Positions 25,450 to 33,407 of a DNA stretch of 34,336 nt are shown piece by piece. The notes below the pieces were generated by a model. That model saw nothing but the letters and a program-made list of their open reading frames with translations, had not been told where the DNA came from and did no database searches. The first letter of the stretch is position 1, and each line of letters opens with the position of its first letter. Made by a program: the position numbers and the translations under genes. Source of the DNA: an uncultured Alphaproteobacteria bacterium (GTDB taxonomy: Bacteria > Pseudomonadota > Alphaproteobacteria > Bin95); assembly GCA_937891825.1 (NCBI GenBank), contig CALAHN010000155.1, positions 1 to 34,336 on the forward strand. Reading direction: 5' to 3'.

Positions 25450-25576
25450 ATTCATCCTCCGTTCAGCCCTGCCAGCGCAGCATACCAGACGATCGTCGAT
25501 GCGCATTGACCCCTTCAGCGCAAGATTTATGCTGCGTTGCAAAATCCCGCTTTCCGCATATCAGGAGCTTGCGTCC

Positions 25577-26158
25577 ATGGATTTGAGTCCGCCCGCGCCT
25601 CGGCGCCTGTTGCACACCCGCACGGTCGTCTGCGACGGCTATGCCCGCGATGACGGCCTTTGGGATATTGAAGGCTCGCTGAAGGACATCAAGTCCTATC
25701 CGTTCGAGAACCGCTATCGCGGCCTCGTGCTGGCAGGCGACCCGATCCATGAAATGACCATCCGGCTGACCGTGGATGACCGGCTGACGATCCAGTCGGC
25801 GGAAGCTTTCACCCGCCGCAGCCCCTATGAAGTCTGCCCGAGCGCCGCTTTCGCGTTCCGCCGGCTCGCAGGCCTCAGGATCAAGGGCGGCTGGATGAAC
25901 GAGGTCAAGGAGCGTTATGGCCGCTCCCAGGGCTGCACGCACTTGCTCGAGATGCTCTATCCGATCGGCACGACGGCGTTCCAGACCATCTTCGCCTATC
26001 GGGAGCAGATGCTCCGGGATCAGGGCGTGACGGAAGGCGAGGCGATGCGGCGCAAGGGGCCGCCGGTCGATAGCTGCTATGCGCTCGCGAAAGACGGCCC
26101 GGTGATCCAGCGCCTCCGGGAGGAAGCGGCCGCGAACGCCGTGGAAGCCGCCGAATAG
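25577..26158 (+). CDS. DUF2889 family protein
   Basis: The protein has 193 residues from ATG 25577, with CAGGAG (25562-25567) nine bases upstream. It begins MDLSPPAPRRLLHTRTVVCDGYARD. The body contains DGLWDIEGSLKDIKSYPFEN, PIHEMTIRLTVDD and GLRIKGGWMNEVKERYGRSQGCTHLLEML, the conserved core of the DUF2889 family. The His/Cys/Glu in RSQGCTHLLEML and the ending PPVDSCYAL could form an active or metal site (inference). It has no signal peptide or membrane helix. No activity is established as far as I know. The neighbours are flavin monooxygenases of aromatic degradation type and a 71-residue unknown 48 bp downstream. Confidence 0.8.
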   Translation: MDLSPPAPRRLLHTRTVVCDGYARDDGLWDIEGSLKDIKSYPFENRYRGLVLAGDPIHEMTIRLTVDDRLTIQSAEAFTRRSPYEVCPSAAFAFRRLAGLRIKGGWMNEVKERYGRSQGCTHLLEMLYPIGTTAFQTIFAYREQMLRDQGVTEGEAMRRKGPPVDSCYALAKDGPVIQRLREEAAANAVEAAE

Positions 26159-26206
26159 CCGAAAGCCCATCCCTTGGGATTGAATGAGCGCAAGGAGTTG
26201 CCCCCG

Positions 26207-26422
26207 ATGACCCCATCTGAATTCGCCCGAGCCGAAATGGCGACCTTGATCGCGAAAGCTGCATCCGCCCATGTCGACGAGGCCGCCGCGCTCCGCGCCA
26301 TCCTGGACGCCGCCGCGGCCGCCCTCGCCAACCTGTCCGGCGTCGAGGACGCCCAGAACGAACTGCAGTTCATCGCCGGCAATCTTGGAGACGACGAAGA
26401 CCATGTGTTCATGCGTCCCTGA
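26207..26422 (+). CDS. Small helical hypothetical protein (71 aa)
   Basis: ATG 26207 has AAGGAG (26192-26197) nine bases upstream. The protein is a single Ala-rich helical unit (ARAEMATLIAKAASAHVDEAA, ALRAILDAAAAALANL) with an acidic C-terminus (GDDEDHVFMRP). It has no signal peptide and no family that I recognise. It probably shares a transcript with the DUF2889 gene and ends 26 bp before the convergent NTP transferase stop. Confidence 0.6.
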   Translation: MTPSEFARAEMATLIAKAASAHVDEAAALRAILDAAAAALANLSGVEDAQNELQFIAGNLGDDEDHVFMRP

Positions 26423-26448
26423 CGGTCGCGGGATGCAGCCGAGGACGC

Positions 26449-27213
26449 TCAGGTCAAGCTGCGGCTTGCGATGATCCGGCGGACCAGCGCCAGATCGTCC
26501 GGCTTGTCGACGTCGATCGCCGCCTCCGGCGCGGACATCCGAACCGCCGTCACCGGCAGATCAAGCTTCTTGCTGAGCCGCTCCATCGCCCTTTGCAGGG
26601 TCAGCCGGCCGGCCGCATAGAGCGCAAAGGCCCAGGGGTCGATCGCCCGCACCAAGGCCCAGGGGCGTTTCCGGTTTCGGTCGATCTCCTGCCAGAAGGT
26701 CAACGCCCGGCTGGCGTCGGCGCTGGCGAGCGCGAAGAGATTGCAGCCGGAATAGCCGCCGTCGGCGAACTTGAGATAGGTCCGGCGCACGTCGGGATAG
26801 GCCTTCTGGATCGTCGCTTCCGCCGCGAGGCCGACCGCCGCGCCGACGCCAGCCTCGACGACGCCTGCGATGAATTCCTCGACCATATCCGGCGTCAGCA
26901 GCGCATGGTCGCCCGTGACGATCAGCATCGGCGGGCCAAGCTGCTGCAATCCGGCGGCGACCGTATCGACAACCCGCTCCCCGGCGCGCGCGGCTTCGGT
27001 CCTGGTCTCGAGCGCCTTCAGCAAGCTCGCATCCTCGATGGCGACCACGATCCGGCCGACGCTCGGGGCGGCCTCCAGCGCATCCAGCACCCGTTGCAGG
27101 ATCGGCCGCCCATGCACCTCGATCAAGGTCTTGTTGGTCACGCCCTCGGCGATCGCCAGCGGATCGCCCGGCCGGCCGGCCGCGAGCACCAGCGCAGTCC
27201 ACGCGCCGCTCAC
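26449..27213 (-). CDS. NTP transferase (MobA/GlmU-like nucleotidyltransferase fold)
   Basis: This 254-residue protein has the nucleotide-binding start ALVLAAGRPGDP (residues 7-18), K28 in VTNKTLIEVHGRPILQRVL, and LIVTGDHALLTPDMV near 97-111, where the metal-binding Asp is expected. This is the fold that activates sugars, polyols or small acids as NDP derivatives. The start is GTG 27211-27213, overlapping the stop of the acyltransferase-like gene as GTGA, so the two are translationally coupled. Its place at the end of the leftward lipid operon suggests it makes an activated head group (for example a CDP-linked small molecule) for a lipid. The substrate is not identifiable. MobA is a weaker alternative because no molybdenum-cofactor gene is near. 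Confidence 0.75.
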   Translation of the reverse strand: MSGAWTALVLAAGRPGDPLAIAEGVTNKTLIEVHGRPILQRVLDALEAAPSVGRIVVAIEDASLLKALETRTEAARAGERVVDTVAAGLQQLGPPMLIVTGDHALLTPDMVEEFIAGVVEAGVGAAVGLAAEATIQKAYPDVRRTYLKFADGGYSGCNLFALASADASRALTFWQEIDRNRKRPWALVRAIDPWAFALYAAGRLTLQRAMERLSKKLDLPVTAVRMSAPEAAIDVDKPDDLALVRRIIASRSLT

Positions 27214-28355
27214 GTCAGGTCTCGCTGATAGACCCGGTAGGTCTTGTAGGGCACGGCGCCGCCCATCTCCGCGACCCGGCGCATCGGGCCGTTGCCTTCC
27301 AGCACCCAGGATAGCTCCATGGTCTTGTAGCCCTTCGCGGCATGGGCCTTGGCCAGGGCGTCGACCAGCGCGAAGCCGACGACGGGGCCGCGCGCCATGT
27401 CCGCCTGAATCAATCTGGCGACGCCCATCAACAGCACCCGTGCGCTCGTAACGCCCGTGATCTTGACCCGCCAGAGCAAGCGCAGCAGCCCGAAGAGCGA
27501 ACCTGCGCCATGCAATCCGGCCAGCGCCTCATTCACGTTCGGCAAGCTGACCGCCATCCCGGCGGCCTTGTCGTCGATCTCGACAATGAAAATCAGTCCA
27601 TAGTCCGCAATCGCCTTGAAGGCATGGGCGAGCGCGTTGATCTCGCGCTCCGTCATCGGCACAAAGCCCCAGTTTTCCGACCAGGCGTCGTTGAAGATTT
27701 TCAGGATCAACGTCAGATCGCGGTTGAAATGGCGCTTGTCGAAGGTGCGGATGCGGGCGCCCGGAATATCCTTCAGCTTGGCGGCGAACCGGCCGAGATT
27801 GGCGGGCGGGCCGCCTGCCGCATCGTAGCGATAGGCGATCAGGTCCTGCGCCTTGCCGTAGCCCGCCGCTTCCACATATGGCCCCGCCCAGGCCGGATCG
27901 TGGCCCATCAGCAGCATGGGCGGCGTATCGAAGCCGTCGACCAGAAGGCCGATTTCCTCGTTAATCGAGAGACTGGCTGGGCCGAGCGACCGCGTCGCGC
28001 CCTTTGTCCGAAGCCAGGCCTCGGCTTGGGCGAGCAGATCCTGGAAGAGCGCCGGATCGTCAATGGCCGTCAGGCAGCCGAAATGGCCTTCATGAGCGCC
28101 GTGCCGCTCCTGATGGCGGCGGTTGATCTGGGCCGAAATTCGCCCCACGGGCTTGCCGGCACCGTCCAGCGCCACCCAGAACGCAGCTTCGCCGTAGCCA
28201 TAGAACGGGTGCCGCTTCGGATCGAGCTTCTGGGCAGCCTCGAGCGCGAGCGGCGCGATGAAGGCCGGATCCTGCCCCATGACGGCCGCTGGCGTTTCCA
28301 GGAAAGCCTGCCGCGAACGCTTGTCGGCGACGGGATGGATTGTGTAGGGGGCCAC
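27210..28355 (-). CDS. GNAT-fold acyltransferase-like protein, candidate bacterial ceramide synthase homologue
   Basis: This 381-residue protein starts at GTG 28355. The N-terminal half (PFYGYGEAAFWVAL, PVGRISAQINRRH, GHFGCLTAIDDPALFQDLLAQAEAWLRTKGA in parts, GPASLSINEEIGLLVDGFDTPPMLLMGH in parts) is a GNAT-like half domain. The C-terminal part (GFALVDALAKAHAAKGYKTMELSWVLEGN in parts, MGGAVPYKTYRVYQRDL) is the closing GNAT segment. Proteins of this kind are usually listed as N-acetyltransferase-like or hypothetical. The Caulobacter ceramide synthase bCerS is, from memory, a GNAT-fold protein of this type. It lies 10 bp after the hydroxylase gene and is coupled to the NTP transferase. The family is fairly sure; the ceramide role is inference from neighbours. 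Confidence 0.65.
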   Translation of the reverse strand: MAPYTIHPVADKRSRQAFLETPAAVMGQDPAFIAPLALEAAQKLDPKRHPFYGYGEAAFWVALDGAGKPVGRISAQINRRHQERHGAHEGHFGCLTAIDDPALFQDLLAQAEAWLRTKGATRSLGPASLSINEEIGLLVDGFDTPPMLLMGHDPAWAGPYVEAAGYGKAQDLIAYRYDAAGGPPANLGRFAAKLKDIPGARIRTFDKRHFNRDLTLILKIFNDAWSENWGFVPMTEREINALAHAFKAIADYGLIFIVEIDDKAAGMAVSLPNVNEALAGLHGAGSLFGLLRLLWRVKITGVTSARVLLMGVARLIQADMARGPVVGFALVDALAKAHAAKGYKTMELSWVLEGNGPMRRVAEMGGAVPYKTYRVYQRDLT

Positions 28356-28365
28356 GCGGTCCGCC

Positions 28366-29121
28366 TCAGTCCCGCTTTGTGTCGGTTTCGGCGGGCTTCA
28401 GGCCGGACAGCTCCGCGACCCAGGGATACTGGCGATACTGGGCTTCGGTATAACCGAGATTGCGCACGGTCGGGCTCGCGGGCTTCTCCGCGATGCGGCC
28501 GTAATAGGAGCCGAACAGCTTGTCCCAGAAGAACGTCGTGATGCCGTAATTGCCCTGCTCGCTATGGAAATGATGGGCCATGTGCAGGCGTTTGATCCGC
28601 TTCAGCCATGGCCGTCGGGGATTGAACGACAGGTGCTGGATGCAATGGCAGAATTCATAGGCGCAGGTCGTGAAGAGGCCGGCGGCGAAAGCAGCGGCGG
28701 CCCCCCCTGGACCGCCGATCGCCCAACCGATCGGCATCGTCGCGATCGCGATCGTCGGCAAAGTCGTGTAGAGCGCGCCGAAAAGCACGCCCAGATCGTT
28801 CGGGTCGCCGTGATGGTCGAAGTGGATGCGCTTCCAGACCGGCGCCGTCATTGCAGATTTGAACAGGTAGCGGCCATGCAGCACGAAGCGGTGCAGGACA
28901 TACCAGACCAGCCCATATATCATCAGCGTCGCGGCGACCGACGCCAGCGCCGCGCCGATGCCTGGCCACAGATAGACGGCGACGGCGCTTGCAGCCGCGC
29001 CGAGCGCCAGATAGGCTTGGATCGCGGGATAAGCGAAATACGCCCGCACCAGATCCCGCATCGTCATGCGATCGAGATAGTGTTTGCGTCCATCCCAGAG
29101 ATTCGATCGTAGGAAAGGCAT
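28366..29121 (-). CDS. Sterol desaturase / fatty acid hydroxylase superfamily membrane protein
   Basis: This 251-residue integral membrane di-iron enzyme is of PF04116 type. Histidine boxes are HRFVLH (77-82), HFDHH (100-104), HCIQH (159-163) and HMAHHFHSEQGNYG (180-193), with hydrophobic segments at about 36-75 and 113-155. Members hydroxylate or desaturate acyl chains, sterols or sphingoid bases with O2. ATG 29121 has AGAGG 7 bases upstream. As first gene of the leftward operon, it diverges from the LptF-like gene across a 109-bp promoter gap. Hydroxylation of a long-chain base or amide-linked acyl chain would fit the acyltransferase next to it (inference). The catalytic histidines look complete. 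Confidence 0.88.
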   Translation of the reverse strand: MPFLRSNLWDGRKHYLDRMTMRDLVRAYFAYPAIQAYLALGAAASAVAVYLWPGIGAALASVAATLMIYGLVWYVLHRFVLHGRYLFKSAMTAPVWKRIHFDHHGDPNDLGVLFGALYTTLPTIAIATMPIGWAIGGPGGAAAAFAAGLFTTCAYEFCHCIQHLSFNPRRPWLKRIKRLHMAHHFHSEQGNYGITTFFWDKLFGSYYGRIAEKPASPTVRNLGYTEAQYRQYPWVAELSGLKPAETDTKRD

Positions 29122-29230
29122 GCGCGCGCCTCTAAATCCTGCTTAAAGGCGGGGTGTACGGCGCCCGCACGGGCGTCGCAAGTGCGCGGCTGCCGCATTC
29201 CCCCGGAAGCATGCTAAGAGATCGCCCGTC
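29122..29230. promoter_or_regulatory. Divergent promoter region of the two lipid operons
   Basis: This 109-bp gap separates the oppositely transcribed hydroxylase and LptF-like genes and must hold both promoters. It contains a 14-bp palindrome CGCCCG-CA-CGGGCG (29162-29175), a possible shared operator. No convincing -35/-10 pair could be assigned. Confidence 0.4.
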
Positions 29231-30391
29231 ATGGACCGCATCGACCGCTATATCCTCAGCCACCTCGCCGGGCCGTTCTTCGCCGCGCTTCTGGGCGCGC
29301 TGGCGCTGTTGTCGCTGGAACGGATGCTGCGCCTCTTGGACTATGTCGGCAAAAGCAAGAACGCCATCGCCTATGTCTTCGACATGCTGGCGAACCTGAT
29401 CCCGCATTATCTTGGCATCGCGCTTCCGGCCGCGCTCTTCATCGCCTGCTATGTGGGCTATCGCCGCCTGGCGCAAACCAGCGAACTGGCCGCGTTCGCC
29501 AGTCTCGGCCGCGGGCTCGCGCGGCTGACGGTCCCGGCGATGGTCGCGGCCCTGCTGCTGACCGCCATTTCGGCCTATGTGCATAGCAACATGCAGCCCT
29601 ATGGCCGCTATGCCTATCGCCAGTTGGGCTTCCTGGCCGCCAATGCGTCGATCGCGGCCGCCGTCGAGTCCGGGGCGTTTGTCGAGCTTGGCGAGATTAC
29701 CTTCACCGCGGAAAAAGCCGAAGACGAGCCGTCCGGCCTGGCGCGCGTCTTTGTGCATGAACGCGAAGACGATGGCGCCATCCGCACGATCACCTCCAAA
29801 GGCGGGGCCTTGCTCGACAGCCCCGAGGCCGGGCGGTCCCAGATCGACTTCACCAGCGGGGTCATGCTCGCGGAGGGCCAGGACGGCGACCGCTCGGTCA
29901 TTCACTTCGGCGGCCTGTCCTGGCCGATCCAGCGCGGCGCCTTCAACGACTTCCGTCCCCGCGGCGCGACGGAACGGGAGCTGACCTGGCCGGAACTGCT
30001 GGTGATGCGCGACAGTCCGCCCGAGGGCGTGACGCGGGACCAATTGCTGGCGGAACTGCATGGCCGGGCCGCGAAAACCCTGACGATCCTGCTCGTCCCG
30101 CTGTTGGCGATCGCGCTCGCCGCGACCGGCGGCCGCGCGCGCTCCTCCTGGCCGCTTGCCTTCGGCGGCATCGCCTTCCTGGTGCATATCCAGGTGCTGC
30201 AGTTCGCCGAGGGTCTGGCGGACCTCGGCAAGCTCGACCCCATACTCGGCATCTGGGGACCGTTCGCGCTCTCGACGGTCCTGGTCCTCTGGTTGTTCTG
30301 GCGGGTCTGGCGCGGCGTCGGCTTCGAGCCGAGCTTCGCCGCCATTCGACTGCCGCGCTGGCGCCTTGGCCGGGTTGGGGCGACCGGTTGA
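29231..30391 (+). CDS. lptF: LptF-like permease (YjgP/YjgQ family)
   Basis: This 386-residue inner-membrane protein is of the LptF/LptG family. In the canonical system, LptF and LptG form the transmembrane part of the ABC exporter that lifts LPS out of the inner membrane. It starts MDRIDRYILSHLAGPFFAALLGALALLSLERML (read in parts). There are three membrane helices before about residue 130, a periplasmic beta-jellyroll domain (about 135-275), then three helices (TILLVPLLAIALAATGG onward). The coupling-helix region SELAAFASLGRGLARL is present. Its stop overlaps the next ATG (TGATG). It is not next to lptD, surA or pdxA as canonical lptFG often are, but next to a lipid kinase. A paralogue for another lipid is therefore a real option. 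Confidence 0.8.
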   Translation: MDRIDRYILSHLAGPFFAALLGALALLSLERMLRLLDYVGKSKNAIAYVFDMLANLIPHYLGIALPAALFIACYVGYRRLAQTSELAAFASLGRGLARLTVPAMVAALLLTAISAYVHSNMQPYGRYAYRQLGFLAANASIAAAVESGAFVELGEITFTAEKAEDEPSGLARVFVHEREDDGAIRTITSKGGALLDSPEAGRSQIDFTSGVMLAEGQDGDRSVIHFGGLSWPIQRGAFNDFRPRGATERELTWPELLVMRDSPPEGVTRDQLLAELHGRAAKTLTILLVPLLAIALAATGGRARSSWPLAFGGIAFLVHIQVLQFAEGLADLGKLDPILGIWGPFALSTVLVLWLFWRVWRGVGFEPSFAAIRLPRWRLGRVGATG

Positions 30392-31455
30392 TGGGCACGC
30401 TTGACCGCTATCTGCTGAAGCGCCTGCTCGGCACGTTTATGCTAGTGTTTTTCGGCGTCGTCGGCATCGCGGCGACGCTCGACATCCTGGCGAACGCCGA
30501 CGAGGCGGTCAAAGAGACCGGCGCAGTCGGCGGCATCGGCGTCTATATCATCGCAAGACTGCCGCTGATCGCGCTGAAAATGGCGCCGATCGCCGGATTG
30601 CTCGCCGCGCTGATCACCCTTCTCTCGCTCACCCGGACAGGCGAACTCGGCGCAGCCGCCGCCCTTGGCGCGAGCCAGGGACGCACCGCGCGGGCCCTGT
30701 TGCCCGCCGCATTGGGCCTCGGCCTCGCGCTCTTCGCGATATCGGAATTTGCAGCGCCGCCCGCATCGACCAAGCTGCGCGCCATGGGCCTCGATCCGTT
30801 CGCCAAGGTCGCGCGCCCGGCGAACGCCGTCTGGCTCCGCGAGAACGATGACGTTATCCGGATCGCCCGCATATCGGCCGATGAAAACGTCCTTGGCGGC
30901 GTTACGATCTTTCGTCGGTTGCCCGACGGCCGCCTGGCGTTCGAAATCCGCGCCGCGTCGGCCGAGCGCGACGGCGGCGGCTGGCTGCTCAAGGACGTTG
31001 AAGTCATCAACACGGATGGCGCGCCGCCGGAATTCGGCAGCGAAATGCGCTGGCCCACGCCGTTGGGGCCGAGTTCCTATCGCCATCTCGGCGCCCACCC
31101 CCAAGAGCTTGCGATCGCCGACATCAAGGCATTTTCCGCCAATCCTGGCTCGAGCCCGAAGCCGCAGTTCTATTATGACCTTTGGCTGCAGCAGAAATAC
31201 GCCGGGCCGATATCGGCGGCGCTGCTGCTGCTGCTGGCGATCCCATTCGCCGGCCGCCTGGCGCGCAACCGCTCGCTCGGCGGCTCGCTCGCAGTCGGCC
31301 TCTCGGTCGGCTTCGCGTATTTCGTGTTCGACAACCTCGCCCTCGCCGCCGCCGAGGCTGGGGCGATTTCCGCGGCCGCCGGGGCCTGGGGGCCGCCCGC
31401 GGCGCTGGCGTCGCTGATCCTCACGTTGATTGCGTTTCAGGAAAAACCCGGATGA
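30391..31455 (+). CDS. lptG: LptG-like permease (YjgP/YjgQ family)
   Basis: This 354-residue partner of the preceding permease starts at ATG 30391, overlapping its stop by one base. The N-terminus TLDRYLLKRLLGTFMLVFFGVVG begins three membrane helices, with TRTGELGAAAALGASQGR as the coupling segment. The periplasmic jellyroll holds AVWLRENDDVIRIARI and GGVTIFRRLPDGRLAFEI. Three more helices follow (SAALLLLLAIPFAGRLARN, SVGFAYFVFDNLALAAAEAG and a last one ending at EKPG). Order and lengths match LptG. The ABC ATPase LptB is not encoded here and would have to be shared. The stop overlaps the lipid kinase start (ATGA). Confidence 0.8.
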   Translation: MGTLDRYLLKRLLGTFMLVFFGVVGIAATLDILANADEAVKETGAVGGIGVYIIARLPLIALKMAPIAGLLAALITLLSLTRTGELGAAAALGASQGRTARALLPAALGLGLALFAISEFAAPPASTKLRAMGLDPFAKVARPANAVWLRENDDVIRIARISADENVLGGVTIFRRLPDGRLAFEIRAASAERDGGGWLLKDVEVINTDGAPPEFGSEMRWPTPLGPSSYRHLGAHPQELAIADIKAFSANPGSSPKPQFYYDLWLQQKYAGPISAALLLLLAIPFAGRLARNRSLGGSLAVGLSVGFAYFVFDNLALAAAEAGAISAAAGAWGPPAALASLILTLIAFQEKPG

Positions 31456-32459
31456 GCGACGCCGTGGAAAAGCTGTCGCCGCCCGGCCTTATGCTGGGCG
31501 TCCTGATCAACATGCATAGCCGCAGGAACCGCAAGCGCCCGCCCGATCTGGCGGGGTTGCGGGCCGGCGGCGCGCATGTGGAAGCGCCCGCCGACGAAGC
31601 CGACGTGGAACCGGCGCTCCGCCGCATGGCCGCGGCCGGGGTCGACCTCGTGGCCGTGCACGGCGGCGACGGAACGGTGCTATCGGCGCTGACGGCGATC
31701 CTCTGCCAGAACGCCTTCCCGCAGCCGCCAATCCTGGCGCTGCTGCCGGGCGGCACCACCAACATGACCGCCGCCGACATCGGCTTTGCCGGCCAGCCCG
31801 CCACCCTCGCCCGTGTGGCCGAGATCGCGGCCAATGGCGGCGGCCGCTTGCTCCAAAGGGAAGCGCTGCTGCTGGAGAACGCCGCATCCGCCGATGGCGC
31901 GGCCCCGCCCCAGGCCGGGATGTTCTTCGGCGCCATCGGCATCTGCCGGGCGATCGCATTCTGCCGCCGCCATCTCCATGCCAGGGGCGTCGTCGGCGGT
32001 CCTGCGGCCTGGTTGACCCTTGGGCCGCTGTTGTTGAAGGCGATGACGTCTGACAAGCCCGACGGCGTGCTGGCTGGCGCAGCGGCGCGGCTGACGGTCC
32101 GGCAGGCCGATGGCGCCGCCGAGACCCTGGACGGCCCGTGGAGCGTGCTGATGGCCTCCAGCCTCCGCAAGCTCGCCCTTGGCAGCCGCCCGTTCTGGGG
32201 CGAGGGCGCGAGCGGCCACGGCGTAGACGTCACCTGCGTCCGCGCGCCGCCCTTCCGGCTCTGGCGCATGATCTGGCCGCTGCTGTTCGGCAAGCCCGGC
32301 AAGCGCCCGCCGGAGCCGCACTATGTCAGCCGCCGCGCCGGAACGATCGAGATCGCCTATACCGGCGCCGTGACGCTCGACGGCGAGATGTATGCGGCGA
32401 ACGCGGCGACGCCCTTGCGTCTGTCCGCATCGCCGCCCGTGCGGTTCCTGGTCGGATGA
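31452..32459 (+). CDS. Diacylglycerol kinase-family lipid kinase (candidate ceramide kinase)
   Basis: This 335-residue cytoplasmic or membrane-associated kinase has the DAGK catalytic fold (PF00781). The nucleotide loop is AVHGGDGTVLSAL (GGDGT at 71-75), followed by LALLPGGTTNMTAADIG (98-112). There the common GTxND motif reads GTTNM. The C-terminal beta domain ends GAVTLDGEMYAANAATPLRL, with the conserved DGE. ATG 31452 overlaps the LptG-like stop. Family members phosphorylate diacylglycerol, sphingosine or ceramide. The ceramide kinase CpgB of Caulobacter is of this fold. The acceptor lipid here is inferred only from the neighbouring genes. Confidence 0.8.
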   Translation: MSDAVEKLSPPGLMLGVLINMHSRRNRKRPPDLAGLRAGGAHVEAPADEADVEPALRRMAAAGVDLVAVHGGDGTVLSALTAILCQNAFPQPPILALLPGGTTNMTAADIGFAGQPATLARVAEIAANGGGRLLQREALLLENAASADGAAPPQAGMFFGAIGICRAIAFCRRHLHARGVVGGPAAWLTLGPLLLKAMTSDKPDGVLAGAAARLTVRQADGAAETLDGPWSVLMASSLRKLALGSRPFWGEGASGHGVDVTCVRAPPFRLWRMIWPLLFGKPGKRPPEPHYVSRRAGTIEIAYTGAVTLDGEMYAANAATPLRLSASPPVRFLVG

Positions 32460-33349
32460 CCGCGATGGACGCGATCGAAGCTCTGGTTCAGGCGGAGTTG
32501 CGCCGCCCGGTCGAACCGGCGGCGGCGACCCTGGCTGAGGCCGCGCGCGCTGCGGTCGGCGGCGCTGTCGTTGTCCTCTATTACGGATCATGCCTTCGCG
32601 ACGGCCTCAGCACGGAGGCTGTCGCCGACCTCTATATCCTCGTCGCCGACTACCGGCGCAGCAGCCGGACCCGGCTCGGCGGCCTCGCCAATCGGGCGCT
32701 GCCGCCGAACGTGGTCTACCTGGAAGCCGCGACGGCGAGCGGCCGCATCCGCGCCAAGGCTGCCATCGTCGCGCTCGATCAGTTTGAGGCCGCGTGCGGC
32801 AAGGATCACTTCCATTCCTATTTCTGGGCGCGCTTCGCCCAACCCGCCGCCCTGATCTGGACGGCCGACGACGCCACGCGCCGCCGCACGGGCCGCGCGA
32901 TCGCCGACGCAATCCGCACATTCGCCAGCGAAACCAGCGCCCGGCCGCTCGCAGCCCATGACGGCGCCAGCGCCGCCTTCTGGATCGGCGGCTTTCAGAA
33001 AACCTACGCGAGCGAACTCCGCGCCGAAGGACCCGGCCGGGCTGAGACGCTCTACCGCGCCGACCAGGCCCGCTACGACGCGATCTATGCATTGCTGGCG
33101 GCGGAAAACCTGCGGCCGGCAGGATCGCCCGGCCGCTGGCGGTTGCGGCAGGCGCTTGGCAAGGTCTTGTCCGTCCTCCGGCTCGCCAAGGCGATCTTCA
33201 CGTTCGAAGGCGGCCTTGACTACATTCTCTGGAAGATCGAGCGCCATACCGGCGTCCGTCTGGAGGCCAGGCCATGGCAACGGCGCTGGCCGCTGCTCGC
33301 GGCGCCCGGCCTCGCGTTCAAGGCGTGGCGAAAAGGCGGGTTCCGTTAG
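32456..33349 (+). CDS. Nucleotidyltransferase-like protein, possibly a phosphatidate/ceramide-phosphate cytidylyltransferase
   Basis: The protein has 297 residues from ATG 32456, overlapping the kinase stop as ATGA. Residues 38-66 hold VVVLYYGSCLRDG and VADLYILVADY, the Gly-Ser and Asp signature of polymerase-beta-type nucleotidyltransferases. RIRAKAAIVALDQFE, HSYFWARFAQPAALIW and FEGGLDYILWKIERHTGV follow. The pattern recalls the Tam41 type of CDP-diacylglycerol synthase more than CdsA, since there are no membrane helices. With a lipid kinase directly upstream, CMP transfer to a lipid phosphate is the simplest proposal. No catalytic proof is possible here. Only one Asp of the usual pair is obvious. 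Confidence 0.6.
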   Translation: MTAMDAIEALVQAELRRPVEPAAATLAEAARAAVGGAVVVLYYGSCLRDGLSTEAVADLYILVADYRRSSRTRLGGLANRALPPNVVYLEAATASGRIRAKAAIVALDQFEAACGKDHFHSYFWARFAQPAALIWTADDATRRRTGRAIADAIRTFASETSARPLAAHDGASAAFWIGGFQKTYASELRAEGPGRAETLYRADQARYDAIYALLAAENLRPAGSPGRWRLRQALGKVLSVLRLAKAIFTFEGGLDYILWKIERHTGVRLEARPWQRRWPLLAAPGLAFKAWRKGGFR

Positions 33350-33407
33350 CGCGGCCAAGCCGGATATAACAGAGCTTGCCCCGACGATTCGCGGCCAAGG
33401 TCTCCCG

